Below are positions 13,920 to 26,460 of a stretch of 64,000 nt of DNA, piece after piece (positions within the stretch are counted from its first letter, which is position 1; every line of letters starts with the position of its first letter). Both the position numbers and the translations under genes were made by a program. The notes beneath the pieces were generated by a model. It ran no database searches, had not been told where the DNA came from, and saw nothing but the letters and a program-made list of their open reading frames with translations. Source of the DNA: Alopecurus myosuroides (Eukaryota; Streptophyta; Magnoliopsida; Poales; Poaceae); the NCBI GenBank assembly GCA_028641055.1, contig CM054060.1, positions 61,409,371 through 61,473,370 on the forward strand, written 5' to 3'.

Positions 13920-14149
13920 CCCAGAGCTGTGTCAAGAGTATGATGATATGACTTAGGATATGATATCTATGAGGTGTAACATGTAAGAAGCGACGTCCAC
14001 CATATACAGGTTCAAAACTCTACCCATCCCCACTATTTATAAAAGACTAAAACTAGCATGAAAATTTGATCTCCACTTTTCATGCACACTCATCAAACGT
14101 CCAAAATATGTTTTGTATCACCACCTTGTTTAATTTCCCTCACATCACG
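13920..14149. other. Unassigned spacer
   Basis: This is host sequence continuing from the left flank of the solo LTR. No gene or repeat is recognised in it. Confidence 0.5.
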
Positions 14150-14395
14150 CCTTCCATACATACATAGAAGAAGAAAAATCCCCACGTGATTGACGCCTGG
14201 CATATATACACAGAAGAAAAATAAACGCCCACGCGATTGACGGCTGGCATATACACATAGAAGAAAAATAAACGCCCACGCAATTGATGCCTGCCATATA
14301 TATATAGGAGAAAAAAATGCCAGCGTGATTGACGCATGCCATATATACACAAAAGAATAAAAAATGCCCACGTGATTGACGCCTGCCATTTAAAT
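14150..14395. repeat. 47-bp minisatellite, about 4.6 units
   Basis: Copies of the core cacgtgattgacgcctgcc-at begin near 14183, 14230, 14277, 14322 and 14369, so the period is 47, 47, 45 and 47 bases. A diverged partial unit precedes the first. The units share an A-rich agaagaaaaataaa part and a cacg(t/c)gattgacgc part. Because 47 is not a multiple of three, three overlapping minus-strand frames remain open through the array; these are a by-product of the repeat and not genes. Confidence 0.85.
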
Positions 14396-15279
14396 TTTGA
14401 AGACGTGAGTTGCACGTACACAACTACAAGTATATGTCAGTAAGTGAAAACACTGAATCAATGGAAACTACGAAGAGTTCTTCAAGCATGGAGGGTTCTC
14501 CTTAACTTTCACATGCTTGGTTGTAAGATGAGCCTATGGTCATCTATTCATCACAAGGGGTTTTGAAGATGAATTCGGCTGGATGATGGTGTGGTGATTC
14601 TTAGTGGCGTTGAATATTGTCCCTTTACTCTTCTTGAGTTGGAGTAAGTTGATATCCTCCAAGGGACCGAGTAGGTGATTTGCTCGAAATGATTCTAGCT
14701 TATTATGCATAGAGGATAGATAAGAGGTATTTTTTCTCTTGAGGTTGGTCCCTGTGGGGAAACCGTTGGTCTGAAGATAGATCCTCAAAGATTTTGTCTT
14801 CATGTTAACAAAAAAAAGTTGGCATCAATCCTGTGTCAATGCATATATTCCTACGCTTTCCTTGAATCTCCGCACCTTTCTACTTTAGATCTAATATAGA
14901 GGACGAGCCAGGAGCTTCAAGATCTTCATCAAGTTGGTTCCACGTCTCATCATATACTGGATCCACACAAAGGGCGTGGCGACGCTACGGTGGCAGGCGT
15001 GGATACCTCGGAGGTGTCGTCCACTTTGGCTTTTGATCATGGAAACTTCCGGGAGGAGTTTATTATTGGTGTCGACTACATCGAATACTTATGCTACATC
15101 GACATGGTCGATATCGCGTATGATATTGGACATATTATTGCGGCTAGGAGGTATGACCTATCTATGAGAATTAGCATCGACTACAATCGTCTTTCTCTTT
15201 AATGACAGTCATCGAGGGTACATTACATGTTGTATTCACCTTGATAGAGATCTTGGTTATTTGCTGGCTCCTAGAGTTT
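14396..15279. other. Unassigned spacer
   Basis: Only short reading frames lie here (for example 14540-14803 minus, 14934-15167 plus), with no recognised domain. It may include the unrecognised 3' end of the neighbouring LINE. Confidence 0.4.
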
Positions 15280-16150
15280 TGTTGTTTTGTGTAGCACATT
15301 CCCAGCATCCACCTATATGCAAACTCTAGAATTTTCATAGTCCATGTGAAACCTCTCCAAAATTATGAGGTACCTAATGTTTTTCTATAAAATACATTTG
15401 GGTCATGGGTTTGATACTTTGCATCTACCATGGTTTTTGAAAACTTACAATCATATTTGTTGTACCTTATGAGCCAGGAACCAAGCATAGCTAGGCCAGG
15501 GATGCCCAAACCACCAAATTATTTCTTTTACAAATGCGGATAGCCTAACTAAGCTTCCTATGCCCTTAAAAATCATTGTAAATACAAATTTCCATTTGGG
15601 AATTAATCAGATCCAAAGATAATTTAGGAAATTTGAAGAAGGAAATGAGATAAATGGGTATACTAGCTAAAATAACCTCGATTAAAGTCACACTATCCAC
15701 ATAGGATAAGAGTCCCCCTTCTAGTAATTCCCTTGAGGATCTTGTCAATCAAGAGATGTATGTCCTCTCTCCTAAGCATCTCATCACAATTTAAAAAATA
15801 CCAAGAAATAAAATGGGAATATTTCCAACAACACATCCCAAAATATGAGCAAAAAGAGTGGTCCAGAATCATCTAAACATAAAGGAATGATTTCTCTCTT
15901 TGAATAGTTAATTCACATGTCAGAAACTTGCTCAAAATAATTAAGGACCCATTTCATATTAGTGGCTAACATTGTATCACTGGCAGAGATGGGGATGGTG
16001 GCATATGCATATTGAAAGCACATATCACCTCAAAGAAACAAATCCAAGCACGGGTGAAAGAGGATCACCTTGCTTAAGGCCTCTACCTGTGGTGAAGAAA
16101 TTCCCTATAGAGTTGTTCAATTTGACTCCCACAAAGCCTCCATGAGTAAC
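15280..16150 (-). pseudogene. LINE reverse transcriptase, 3' segment
   Basis: The minus strand carries the LINE motif RGLKQGDPLSP (near 16065-16090), the thumb region, and the LLSYVDSVTLIEVILASIP block (about 15650-15720) that follows the catalytic core of plant L1-type reverse transcriptases. Several stops and frame changes make it non-functional. The frame runs into the element A insertion at 16145 and resumes at 23617. The left limit is approximate because similarity fades near 15280. No poly-A tail was found. Confidence 0.85.
16146..16150. repeat. Target-site duplication GTAAC of element A (left)
   Basis: GTAAC directly precedes element A and recurs at 23612-23616. Confidence 0.9.
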
Positions 16151-17860
16151 TGATGCATGTAAAATGCATAAATGAATTTTGCATATTTTCACATGGTTTT
16201 CTATTACATATTGCAACATATAAGGGTATAATTCAATGTTTTATAGTATTTTTGGGTTAAATTACAAAGTCCCCCAACTTTTATGGAATTAACCTTGCCT
16301 GTCAGAAACCCCGTTTTTTATATTTTTGACGTTTCAGGGGGCAAACTTCCGCGAAATCACCTGAAAATCTGCGGGGGTCATTTTCTTGGAAGGAGAAGAC
16401 TTGCGGGCGAAGGATCCACGAGAATTGGGCAAGGAGGCCCAAAAGAGGACCCTCCACGCGGCCAGATTCCTTGGCCGCGTGAGAGGCCCCCTTTTGGCCC
16501 CTATGGCCCCAATTCCTTCCATCTTCGACTTACCGACTCCGTCTTGACCTAAAACCGACTATAAAAAGGGTCCCTCGTACCCTTACGGAGAGGAGCGCCG
16601 CCGAAACACCGAAACACCGAAACAGAGACTTGCAGTTCTAGATTGGAGGGGGAAAACTCCGGCGGGGCGCCGCCGGTGTGATCTCCTACCCCTCCACGTC
16701 ATCTCCATCGACATCTCCATGAAGAGGGAGTAGTCCACCCCAGGGCTATGGGTTTGTGGAAGTAGCACTTGTATCTCTCTCTCTATGTGCTTCACTAATT
16801 AGATCTGTATGAGCTGCCTCACATGATTACGGACACCGTAGTAATTCCTATGTGGTGGATCTTTTCTATGAGTTATTGAATCTGAGATTGCAATTGTTTC
16901 TCTTGAGTTATTTGAGTAGATGTATCTTATGTACCCCGTTCTTATTTGCTAGCTTTGATCAATCTAGTTCTTGAGAGCGTGTGTGGGGTGATGGGTGCAT
17001 TAGTTGGAGTAACGGGGGATGGCTAGTGCTGTGAAAGTGACAGAAGTTCAGCGATCCACTTAGGTTTTGTTAAACCTTTCTTAGTTACCTCACTAGGGAT
17101 AAAAAGGAGTACCTTGTTACCGGGGATTTGAAGTGACACTAATCAATATCCATGACTAGATCTAGCAAGTTCTTACTTCAACTTCATGTCACATTGCTTA
17201 AAGCTATACTCTGGTTTTTCCTTAATTATCGAGGTGTTATGATTTATTTCGCATCTTGGTGGAGTATAAGAGGGATCAATATGACCGTAGAGATCTCTAT
17301 GCTAGGACGTGATGCCCATATGAAAGTACTCAATGTTAAACATGTTATTGTAATCTCACATGTAATTCTTTATGTCCATCGTCTACTACTTTATTTGAGA
17401 GAATGCAAGTGTGAAACCATGAACCCCGGTCCTATTTTAAATATAAGAAAACACTCTAGTTATTTTGCTGCAATTTACTTTACTTGCACTTTACTTTATT
17501 TGCATCTCCAATTCGAATTTACGTTATCTCCATCATCACTTGCATCACAAAAATACAAAAACAATCCATTGCATATTTATTTTCTCATTTGCATTTAGTA
17601 GTAGATTTAATTATTGCACATTTACTTTCAGTTTTGCATTGCAATTTAGAAGTCTCACACCTTGTGCTTGACAACCACTTGGTGAGGTTGAGGGCACAAA
17701 AATCTCTACTTGTTTGCAGGATCCTGGAGGAAGATTGGAAGACAACTGCTGAAATACTGGCTCCCCAAGAGTTCGATATAAACCCTCGAGTCACCCTCGT
17801 GGGGAAGAAGGCTTGCCACTAGCTACACACTCTGCACTTGGAGTCTCAACCTAGCCATCA
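16151..17860 (+). repeat. 5' LTR of element A
   Basis: The 1,710-base LTR begins TGATGCATGTAAAATGCATA and ends CTAGCCATCA. A likely TATA box (ctataaaaagg) is at about 16558. A cluster of small open frames is shared with the other LTR and has no coding support. Confidence 0.93.
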
Positions 17861-17870
17861 AGCGTTTTTC

Positions 17871-17888
17871 TGGCGCCGTTGCCAGGGA
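17871..17888 (+). other. Primer-binding site, Asp tRNA type (element A)
   Basis: tggcgccgttgccaggga lies ten bases after the LTR. It is complementary to the 3' end of plant tRNA-Asp with one mismatch, the usual primer of this group of Triticeae gypsy elements. Confidence 0.85.
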
Positions 17889-18206
17889 GCCATAGGTGAA
17901 GGAGTTGTCCAAGGGAGCTCACAAGAAGTCTTCATCACCAACAAGGTGTGCAAACACCTAAGCTTGGGGAGGTTGCAACTACGTGAGTACCGTCCTTTCT
18001 ATCTCCACCTTCTTTCAAGTAGATTGTTTTGTTTCTTGTCTTGTTTTTGTTTTTGTTCTTGTTTTTGTTTTGTCTTGCATATTTTATTTTAGTTTGCATT
18101 TTAGTTTTGCATTTAGTTATCTAGATTATTTTAGTATTTCGAATTTGCTTAGTTACTTTACTTTTGTTTTGCATAAAAAATTAAAAACTACATAAAAACT
18201 TGGAAA

Positions 18207-19552
18207 ATGAAGCAGAGAACTTATTGGCCATTCAGTGTTAGGAATTTCCCTCAAGAGCTAAATATTCCCGTTGAAAAATTAGAGGTAGATCCTAGTGTTA
18301 TTAAAATGATTTATGAATCTCATTTCTATGGAAAGCCTAAAGCAGACCCTTTGTTCCATCTTAGGAAATTTGATGAAAGATGTAAAACTTTGAACTTGAA
18401 TCATGCAAACATCAACACTACTAAAGTTAAACTCTTTCCCTACTCACTAGGAGGCAAAGCATTAGATTGGATATTAAGATGGCCTCCTAGCAATTTTACT
18501 ACTCGGTTCAACTTAAGGGCTGCATTTATTGAAAGGTTTTGTCATGCTGAAAAGAATTACAATGTTAAACAATTGCTCATTACCTTTAAACAAGAAAAAG
18601 ATGAATCAATGATACAAGCATGAGAGAGATTTAGAAGTAGAGCATATGGAATAGGGCATGGCTTTAGAGATTGGATACTTATGAATATGTTTTATAAGGG
18701 ACTTTCTGAAACTTCTAGAGCCTTTTTAGATAATAAATGTGGGGGATCTTTTACTAGTACTAATGCTGCAAATACCCATGTTTTGCTTGAAAGTTTGCTC
18801 TTAGAGGTTAAAATTAAAGAGAGCTTAAAAAAGGCTGAAGTAACCGAGGATATTTTTGATGATCGCTATGAGATTTTTAATATGCATAATAGAAAAGGTA
18901 AAGTAGAGGAAATTATGATGCTTATTGAAATTAAGGATCCATTGCTTGATTTAGAAAAAAGTAGCTTGCAAGAACTTATTGCTACTCTACAAAAATTTGC
19001 TAGTGATCCCACTATAAATGTTAATCAACCTGGCTTTGGATCTTATATTGCTAATCATGTCTTGCAAGAAAAAATTGCTAGGTACAAGAATGAGGCCATG
19101 ATACCTCCTAAGCTTGGGGATGCATGGATCCCCAAGGTGCTAGTTTCAATTGGAAAAGAAATTCACCATGTTATGTTAGATCTAGGTTCTAGTGTATCGG
19201 TACTCTCTAAAGAATTATATGAATTGCTAGAACTAGAAAATTTAGAAAAGTGCTCAAGTGAATTTGTCCTTGCTGATAACTCTACTAAACATGTTGTAGG
19301 ACAAGTAAAAGATGTTATGATTGAATTGCACATGACTTTCGTACCCGTTGATTTCATTATTATGGATATGGGGATAAATCCCCTAGTCCTATTATTTTGG
19401 GTAGACCTTTTCTTCGTACTACAGGTGCAATCATAGACTCCAAGGAAGGGAATGTCAAGTTTCAGTTCCCTCACAAGAAAAACATGGAGCAGTTCCCAAG
19501 GAAGAGGGGCACGCTTAAGAACAAGCTCCCTCATGAGCTTTATCCCTCTTGA
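18207..19552 (+). pseudogene. Element A gag-protease pseudogene
   Basis: The first block (18207-18620) is a retrotransposon gag domain (FHLRKFDERC, LGGKALDWI, FIERFCHAEKN). An in-frame TGA at 18621-18623 sits where related proteins have Trp. The same frame continues to 19436 through the gag C-terminus and a retroviral-type aspartic protease whose active-site region reads LDLGSSVSVLS. This is the DLG variant common in this plant group in place of D-S/T-G. A frameshift close to 19385 moves the rest (ILGRPFLRTTGAIID to LPHELYPS) into the third frame, ending at TGA 19550-19552. The protein would have packaged element RNA; one stop and one frameshift make this copy defective. Confidence 0.85.
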
Positions 19553-21910
19553 TTATCAAGTAAGTAAAGACTAGCTATATGGCTATAAAGAAAGTGCTTT
19601 ACGGGAGGCAACCCGGTTGTTTTTGTTTGGATTTTCCTAGTGTCCTCTTGCTGTCTCAAGAGATTAGTTTTTTTGTTTTAATTATGGAGTTTTCAATAAA
19701 GAGTCAAGTCAAACCCATTTGGACTTATAAGTTGCTATCCTAGGGCATGAAATTTCTGTTTCAGCACGAGTCTGCTCACCGTATGATTTTACGTTTTTTA
19801 TTGGTATGTCGGATTGAGCTAATTTTTAGTATGTTCTGAAACTTTTCGTCCTCTGTAAGCACAAAATTTGGCTTAATTTTTTGACGAGTCTAGCTTAGGA
19901 AAAAACGTCCGTTTTGCTGCTGCTGCTTTTTTGGACAGATTCTGCCTTCTTTTGTTTTATGCACTCTTTGGGCTTGGGAATCGATTTTCCATGATTCTTT
20001 CAAGCAAGAGAGTGAACATACAACATAATGAACCTTATTGTCTATCTACTGGAGCATTTGATTTGGAATTTTGCACAGCAAGCATGTGATTTGTTTGTCC
20101 TTGCTAATCTCACCCCACAGAAAAAGAATGGGAGAAACATGTTTTGTGAAGTTTTTTTCACAGGGAATAGAGGAGCTGCGCCTCAAGACATCCAAGAATG
20201 GTGAAATCCATAAGCTTGGGGATGTGATGAACACCCCACTGGATCTACACTCTTTTGGTTAGCACACGTCTACTTTCTGTTTTTCTAAGCAAAGCATTTA
20301 TCGTAGAGACTTGAAGCATCTAGTTTTTTTTTTTTGATAAGACCACCACCATCATTTTATATGAGATTGAGCTACTGGAGTTTGGGGTTGGAATGTATTG
20401 GATTCTAGTATTATGACTTGGAATAGGGATGCCATGGTTGATTTGAAGAGCTACATATGTTTGCATGATTTATAGGCTTTTTATGTGTAGAAATTTGCAA
20501 TAATGTTGTCTTGAGCTATCTCTTATTCATGTCCTTTATGTTAATTGCTGGTTTATTTAGTTTTTCATGAAATGAGTAGTTTTATGGACATATGCATGCA
20601 TAGTAGCTGGTCAACTATCTCCCTCTTGCTAGCCCAAAAATTTAAAAATTCCAACAAGTAAAAACTTGTTTCCAACACTCCTTAGCCAAGTATTTCCAGT
20701 GAGTCCACCATATCTTCCCATTAGCTTCATTGCTATTCCGAGTATGTTCACCATGTTATTGTGTTATTTATGTTCTAAATTAAGATATTCACTTTATTAA
20801 TTGTCATGGGTTGAACTTGGGATAGGACTCTCACGAACTTTTGAAGGCACACTTTACTTTTTATGCATTTAATAAACATGACCCAATAATGGGAGCCACA
20901 AATTTTGCATTTGACAAGTGTGTGGTTGGGAGCTAGCTATAAACGTGTATCACCGGAAAGCTTTCAACATTGCACAAAAAAAATTACATTTGGTTGATAT
21001 CATGTACTTTTGTTTTTGGACTCCTGCCATGCCGAAAGGAAATAGAGGAATAGTAAGTTTTGATGAGTAAGTATCTATATGACTAGAGAAACGCATTGGG
21101 CCGCTAACCCAAGCCATGCTTTATCATGGTGGAAATTTACTTACAGCTTGAGTGACTCTACAACACATCCTATAATAAAATAAGAAGCTATGCATAATAG
21201 TGAATGAAAATAAAAAGGATGATGAGTCTACTCCGTTTGTTCATCTTGTCATTGTAACATGGGCTTGTTTCCATGTCATGGGGCAAGAGGTACATCTTTG
21301 CGGTTCTCTATGATGTCATTAATACTTATTATGATTGTACAAAGCTTATTAGGAATCTTAAGTTGAGTAATCATGGAGTAGGTTTTCACACTCACGGGGC
21401 ATGAGGCTTTCAACCACCTTGTCATTCTCATTACTTCAATACTCACAATTTTAAGATGCTAGTGATAAAGGGGCAATGAGAGTCCTAGATCAATGGATAC
21501 CACATTTCAATTAGTAATTTTAGTTGAATAATTTAGAGGCTAAATAAGACTTGATCATGTTTTACCTCTACTCAATTTTCTCCAAAGTTTCCACCATATT
21601 TTCTATTCTCCATTATGCTATTCTTTGACCAATATAGGATTTTATTTTTCATTTTATGTATGAATTTTTTCCATAGTGCTTTTATTTCATTATACACTTT
21701 GTGAACTTTCATGAAGCATCTTTGCTTGCATATTTGATATTTCTTACAACATGAATTGTATATTGCTACTCATTTCTAGTATTAATCATTTGATTATATG
21801 TAGCATGAATAATCCTCCTTGATATCCCATGATTGTTTCAATATGCAAAACCCATCTTAGTTTTATCACCTTCATACTCGAGGACGAGCATGGGTTAAGC
21901 TTGGGGATGT
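19553..21910 (+). other. Non-coding spacer and polypurine tract of element A
   Basis: The spacer is AT-rich with no polymerase domain. It holds the GGGAGGCAACCC block (about 19600) that follows gag-protease in related Triticeae gypsy elements. At its end is ctcgaggacgagcatgggttaagcttggggatgt, whose purine-rich tail (about 21898-21910) is the polypurine tract beside the 3' LTR. Confidence 0.75.
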
Positions 21911-23611
21911 TGATGCATGTAAAATGCATAGATGAATTTTGCATATTTTCACATGGTTTTCTATTGCATATTGCATCATATAAGGGTATAATTCAATGTT
22001 TTATAGTATTTTGGGGTTAAATTACAAAGTCCCCCAACTTTTATGGAATTAACCCTGCCTGTCAGAAACCCCGTTTTCTATATTTTTGACGTTTCAGGGG
22101 GCAAACTTCCGCGAAATCACGTGAAAATCTGCGGGGGTCATTTTCTTGGAAGGAGAAGACTTGCGGGCGAAGGATCCACGAGAATTGGGCAAGGAGGCCC
22201 AAAAGAGGACCCTCCACGCGGCCAGATTCCTTGGCCGCGTGAGAGGCCCCCTTTTGGCCCCTGTGGCCCCAATTCCTTCCATCTTCGACTTACCGACTCC
22301 GTCTTGACCTAAAACCGACTATAAAAAGCGTCCCCCGTACCCTTACGGAGAGGAGCGCCGCCGAAACACCGAAACACCAAAACACCGAAATAGAGACCTG
22401 GAGTTCCAGATTGGAGGGGGAAAACTCCGGCGGGGCGCCGCCGGTGTGATCTCCTACCCCTCCAACGTCATCTCCATCGACATCTCCATGAAGAGGGAGT
22501 AGTCCACCCCAGGGCTATGGGTTTGTGGAAGTAGCACTTGTATCTCTCTCTATGTGCTTCACTAATTAGATCCGTATGAGCTGCCTCACATGATTACGAG
22601 CACCGTTGTAATTCCTATGTGGTGGATCTTTTCTATGAGTTATTGAATCTGAGATTGCAATTGTTTCTCTTGAGTTATTTGAGTAGATGTATCTTATGTA
22701 CCCCGTTCTTATTTGCTAGCTTTGATCAATCTAGTTCTTGAGAGCGTGTGTGGGGTGATGGGTGCATTAGTTGGAGTAACGGGGGGTGGCTAGTGCTGTG
22801 AAAGTGACAGAAGTTCAGCGATCCACTTAGGTTTTGTTAAACCTTTCTTAGTTACCTCACTAGGGATAAAAAGGAGTACCTTGTTACCGGGGATTTGAAG
22901 TGACACTAATCAATCTCCATGACTAGATCTAGCAAGTTCTTACTTCAACTTCATGTCACATTGCTTAAAGCTATACTCTAGTTTTTCCTTAATTATCGAG
23001 GTGTTATGATTTATTTCGCATCTTGGTGGAGTATAAGAGGGATCAATATGACCGTAGAGATCTCTATACTAGGACGTGATGCCCATATGAAAGTACTCAA
23101 TGTTAAACATGTTATTGTAATCTCACATGTAATTCTTTATGTCCACCGTCTACTACTTTATTTGAGAGAATGCAAGTGTGAAACCATGAACCCCGGTCCT
23201 ATTTTAAATATAAGAAAACACTCTAGTTACTTTGCTGCAATTTACTTTACTTGCATCTCCAATTCAAATTTACATTATCTCCATCACCACTTGCATCACA
23301 AAAATACAAAAACAATCCATTGCATATTTATTTTCTCATTTGCATTTAGTAGTAGATTTAATTATTTCACATTTACTTTCAGTTTTGCATTGCAATTTAG
23401 AAGTCTCACACCTTGTGCTTGACAACCACTTGGTGAGGTTGAGGGCACAAAATTCTCTACTTGTTTTCAGGATCCTGGAGGAAGCTTGGAAGACAACTGC
23501 TGAAATACTGGCTCCCCAAGAGTTCGATATAAACCCTCGAGTCACCCTCGTGGGCAAGAAGGCTTGACACTACCTACACACTCTGCACTTGGAGTCTCAA
23601 CCTAGCCATCA
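21911..23611 (+). repeat. 3' LTR of element A
   Basis: The 1,701-base LTR is nearly identical to 16151-17860, with a few per cent substitutions and a short deletion near 23250 (loss of a repeated cacttta-type unit). Confidence 0.93.
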
Positions 23612-23616
23612 GTAAC
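23612..23616. repeat. Target-site duplication GTAAC of element A (right)
   Basis: Identical to 16146-16150. Confidence 0.9.
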
Positions 23617-23788
23617 TGATCCAATCCATTCAATAATTTTAGGACGAAAACCTCTTTTTCTAGCAAACAAACTAGAACTTCTAAACTAACTTTGTCAAAA
23701 TATTTTTCATAGTCCAACTTCAAGACTAGGCCTTGGATTTTGTCATGCAACATAGAATGGATGTTTCATGTGCAGTAACACCACTCCC
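23617..23788 (-). pseudogene. LINE reverse transcriptase, middle segment
   Basis: A 172-base islet of the host LINE lies between elements A and B. The minus strand reads KLDYEKYFDKV, the counterpart of the LDFEKAYDKV block that carries the first catalytic Asp of LINE reverse transcriptase, then KIIEWIGSV. That leads directly into the HGGFVGVKLNN stretch on the other side of element A. A frameshift separates the two halves of the islet. Confidence 0.85.
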
Positions 23789-25443
23789 TGATACGTTGCA
23801 AACGTATCTATAATTTTCAGTGCTCCATGCTTGTTTTCTACCCAATACCTTTATTTTTCCACATGTTTTTTTTTTCCGTTTTCCTTTGTTATCCGGATGT
23901 TTTCACAAACTAAACTATTAACAATATTCCCGAAACCAATTGTTGTTTTCTGCTGTTTTCTATTTCAGGAAAGTTCTTAAGGAAATATTCTCAGAAAGGG
24001 ATGAAAATCCACGAAGATCATTTTTTATCCCGAACGGAGATAGAGTCCAAAGAAGATCTAGAGGGGTTCCGGGGGCCACGAGGAGGGTGCCAGGCTCGTC
24101 CCCCTGGGTCACGCCTGGTGGGCCCCTAGGGGACCTGGCCACCGCCTCAAGTCGCCTCTTTGCCCATAAATTACCTTCAACCCTAAAAATCACGGGGACG
24201 AAGTTATTTTCCACGAAACATACAGAGAGGCGCTGTCACCTCACATTTCCAATCTAGGGGTTTTGGAGTCCTGCTCCGGTACCCTGCCGGAGAGGGGAAT
24301 CATCACCGGAATCCTCTACATCGCCATGATCGCCACCGGCCACATGCGTGAGTAGTTCATCTCGAGACTACGGGCCCATAGCAGTATCTAAATGGTTGTT
24401 GTATCCCCTATGCCTCCATGTTTAGAGTCTCGTGAGCTGCCTCACATGATCGATACCATCGTTATGTAATTGTGCATAGTGTGTTTTCTAGGATCCGATG
24501 AACCATGAGATTATGATTATTTTGTTCATGTCAATATGAGATGCTTCACTTATACTTGTAGAGAGTTTTAATCTTGCCTTGCAATGCTCTTCAGTGTTAA
24601 TGATTTTGTTAGCCACGTAGTTATTTTCACCTCCAAGAGAGGGTTTATATGCTAGATAGTGGGTTCATGCCTCCTTGTTGCCTGCGCTCAAGTGACAATA
24701 ACGTGCGGGGGATGGTGTGTTGTTTCCACTAGGGAGAAACCAATAGTGCTCTTGTCTAAGGATGAAAACCACTTATTACATTACATATTGATCTTAATGC
24801 ATTTATATGTTGCACACAAATAAATCACTTTGTTGTTGCAACTTAATACCAAGGGATTTACTGGATAGCTTTCTTGAGGAGGACTTTTAGATATGGATGC
24901 ATGCTGGATAGCGGTCCATATGCCTTGGCGTAATACCTACAATATTAGAGCTAGTGAACTTTATCTCGTCATAATAGTATTGTTGTATGTTCATGATTTG
25001 TCAATTTCCTACCCGTAATTTGTTTGCCCAACATGTTTGTTTTCTTTGGAGAGACACCACTAGTGAACCTATGCCCCCAGTCCTATTTTCCACATATTGC
25101 AAACCTTATTTTAATCACTTTTAATCATTTTCTACTCGTTGTTCCATTTTTAGTTTTATTGTTTTCCATGACTCTATACATTTAATTCCCCTGTTTTCAG
25201 CACGACAAGAAGATTAACAACCTTCCGGAAAGTTGGGGCAAGCAAGAGTTTGTGCTTGTGTGCAGGTTCCACGCTTGGTCAACATCGATGAACAACACAG
25301 TTGATACAAGCAACCTTCTTCAAGAATACAAAGTCCAACTGGTTCGATAAACTCTGGTTCGGTACTTGGAATTTTTTTACACTAGGCTACATCATACCTT
25401 TCGCTTGGGGTCTCCCACTAAGCGTGTGATCACGTCAGCATCA
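23789..25443 (+). repeat. 5' LTR of element B
   Basis: The 1,655-base LTR begins TGATACGTTGCAAACGTATC and ends CACGTCAGCATCA. Its partner is 29080-35236 with the solo LTR removed (about 1,651 bases). Confidence 0.9.
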
Positions 25444-25454
25444 AGTGTTTTTTC

Positions 25455-25472
25455 TGGTGCCGTTGCCGGGGA
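25455..25472 (+). other. Primer-binding site, Asp tRNA type (element B)
   Basis: tggtgccgttgccgggga lies eleven bases after the LTR. It is the tRNA-Asp primer site with a single C-to-T change at the fourth base. Confidence 0.85.
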
Positions 25473-25689
25473 ATTCTAGCTCGCTGCAAGGGCAGTCTCA
25501 CACTTCCACTTTATTTCTTTTGTTTTGTTCTTTCTTACTTCACTTTTGTTTAGTCTTGTTTTCTCTTTATCAAACCCCCCCCCAAAATTAGTTCTCTAGG
25601 TTCTAGTCTTTTGTTTGTGTTGTTAGTTTATTTTGTTGTATTGTCTAGCTCTACTCTTTTTGTTATGTTTTGCGAGGATAAGGTCCTCA

Positions 25690-26460
25690 CCTTCAAACAA
25701 AGAGGTGGGTAAAGTTTGAAAGAATCTTGGTATACAATTAATGATGCTCAAAATAGGTCCACTAAAAAGCAAGCCGCCGATGTTCTTCTTTGAATTTTTT
25801 ATGTGGGTGTCACCAATTGGTATAGATATATACTTGACACTTTAGTGGGTGGAAATTTTTTAGGAGCACACACTTTTTAAGATCTTAATGTTATTGAAAG
25901 CCTAGTGGAAAATCCTCCTATTGATGAGATTAAAATTGATATCACTATAGAACATGTGCTAAATAGGTTGGATTCTATAGAGGAGAATATAATTAATATT
26001 CAGAAACAAAATGAGCTAGACAAGAAATTAATTTAGCATGTTGACAAACTAGATGGTGCTATAAAGAGTATTTCCAAAAGGGTTAAAATCCTTGAAACTA
26101 CAAAAGCTAATGAAAACCAGCCATCTAGAATAGATAAAATTGAAGAAATTACAGAAACTTTGGGGTCTACCTTGTCCTCTCTTAAAACTAAAAAGGTAGA
26201 AGATACAATGGAAAAGAATCCTAAATTCATGTATGTCCCAAAGAATCCCCCAACAAAATTAATTTATCTAAATAAGGGTAGGTTTGTAAAACTGTACAGG
26301 AGGAATCTAGTGTGAGCAAAGCCAAAAGTATTATTCTTGATTCACCTAGTGTTTTAAACAAACTTATTTCAAAGAACCCTCCTAAAATAACTATCTGCAC
26401 TATTGATTTTTTTATGATCTTGATGATGCATATATTGATAATACTTAATTCGTTCTTCAT
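25690..26460 (+). pseudogene. Element B gag-like remnant
   Basis: Conceptual translation gives gag-type blocks broken by stops: a DAQNRSTKKQAADVLL stretch, then VGGNFLGAHTF, ESLVENPP, and a Lys/Glu-rich coiled-coil-like tract (VDKLDGAIKSISKRVKILE). Related Triticeae elements have comparable gag blocks. No protease, reverse transcriptase or integrase follows. The GGGAGGCAACCC block at about 26492 marks the end of the gag region, as in element A. Confidence 0.6.

Larger units (their letters stand above)
16151..23611 (+). mobile_element. Element A: non-autonomous Ty3/gypsy retrotransposon
   Basis: This is a complete element of 7,461 bases. It has a 5' LTR (16151-17860), an Asp-tRNA primer site, one gag-protease frame, a non-coding spacer, a polypurine stretch and a 3' LTR (21911-23611), with GTAAC on both sides. 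There is no reverse transcriptase, RNase H or integrase, so it would need enzymes from another element. The LTRs differ by only a few per cent by eye, so it is younger than element B. It is inserted in the minus-strand LINE. Confidence 0.93.

Noticed and set aside
14150..14395. CRISPR-like spacing of repeats
   Set aside because: Units are directly tandem with no unique spacers, in a plant genome.
14093..14423. Three overlapping minus-strand frames of 92-98 codons with repeated aromatic peptides
   Set aside because: They are produced by the 47-bp minisatellite, whose period is not a multiple of three, so the same peptide appears in all frames.
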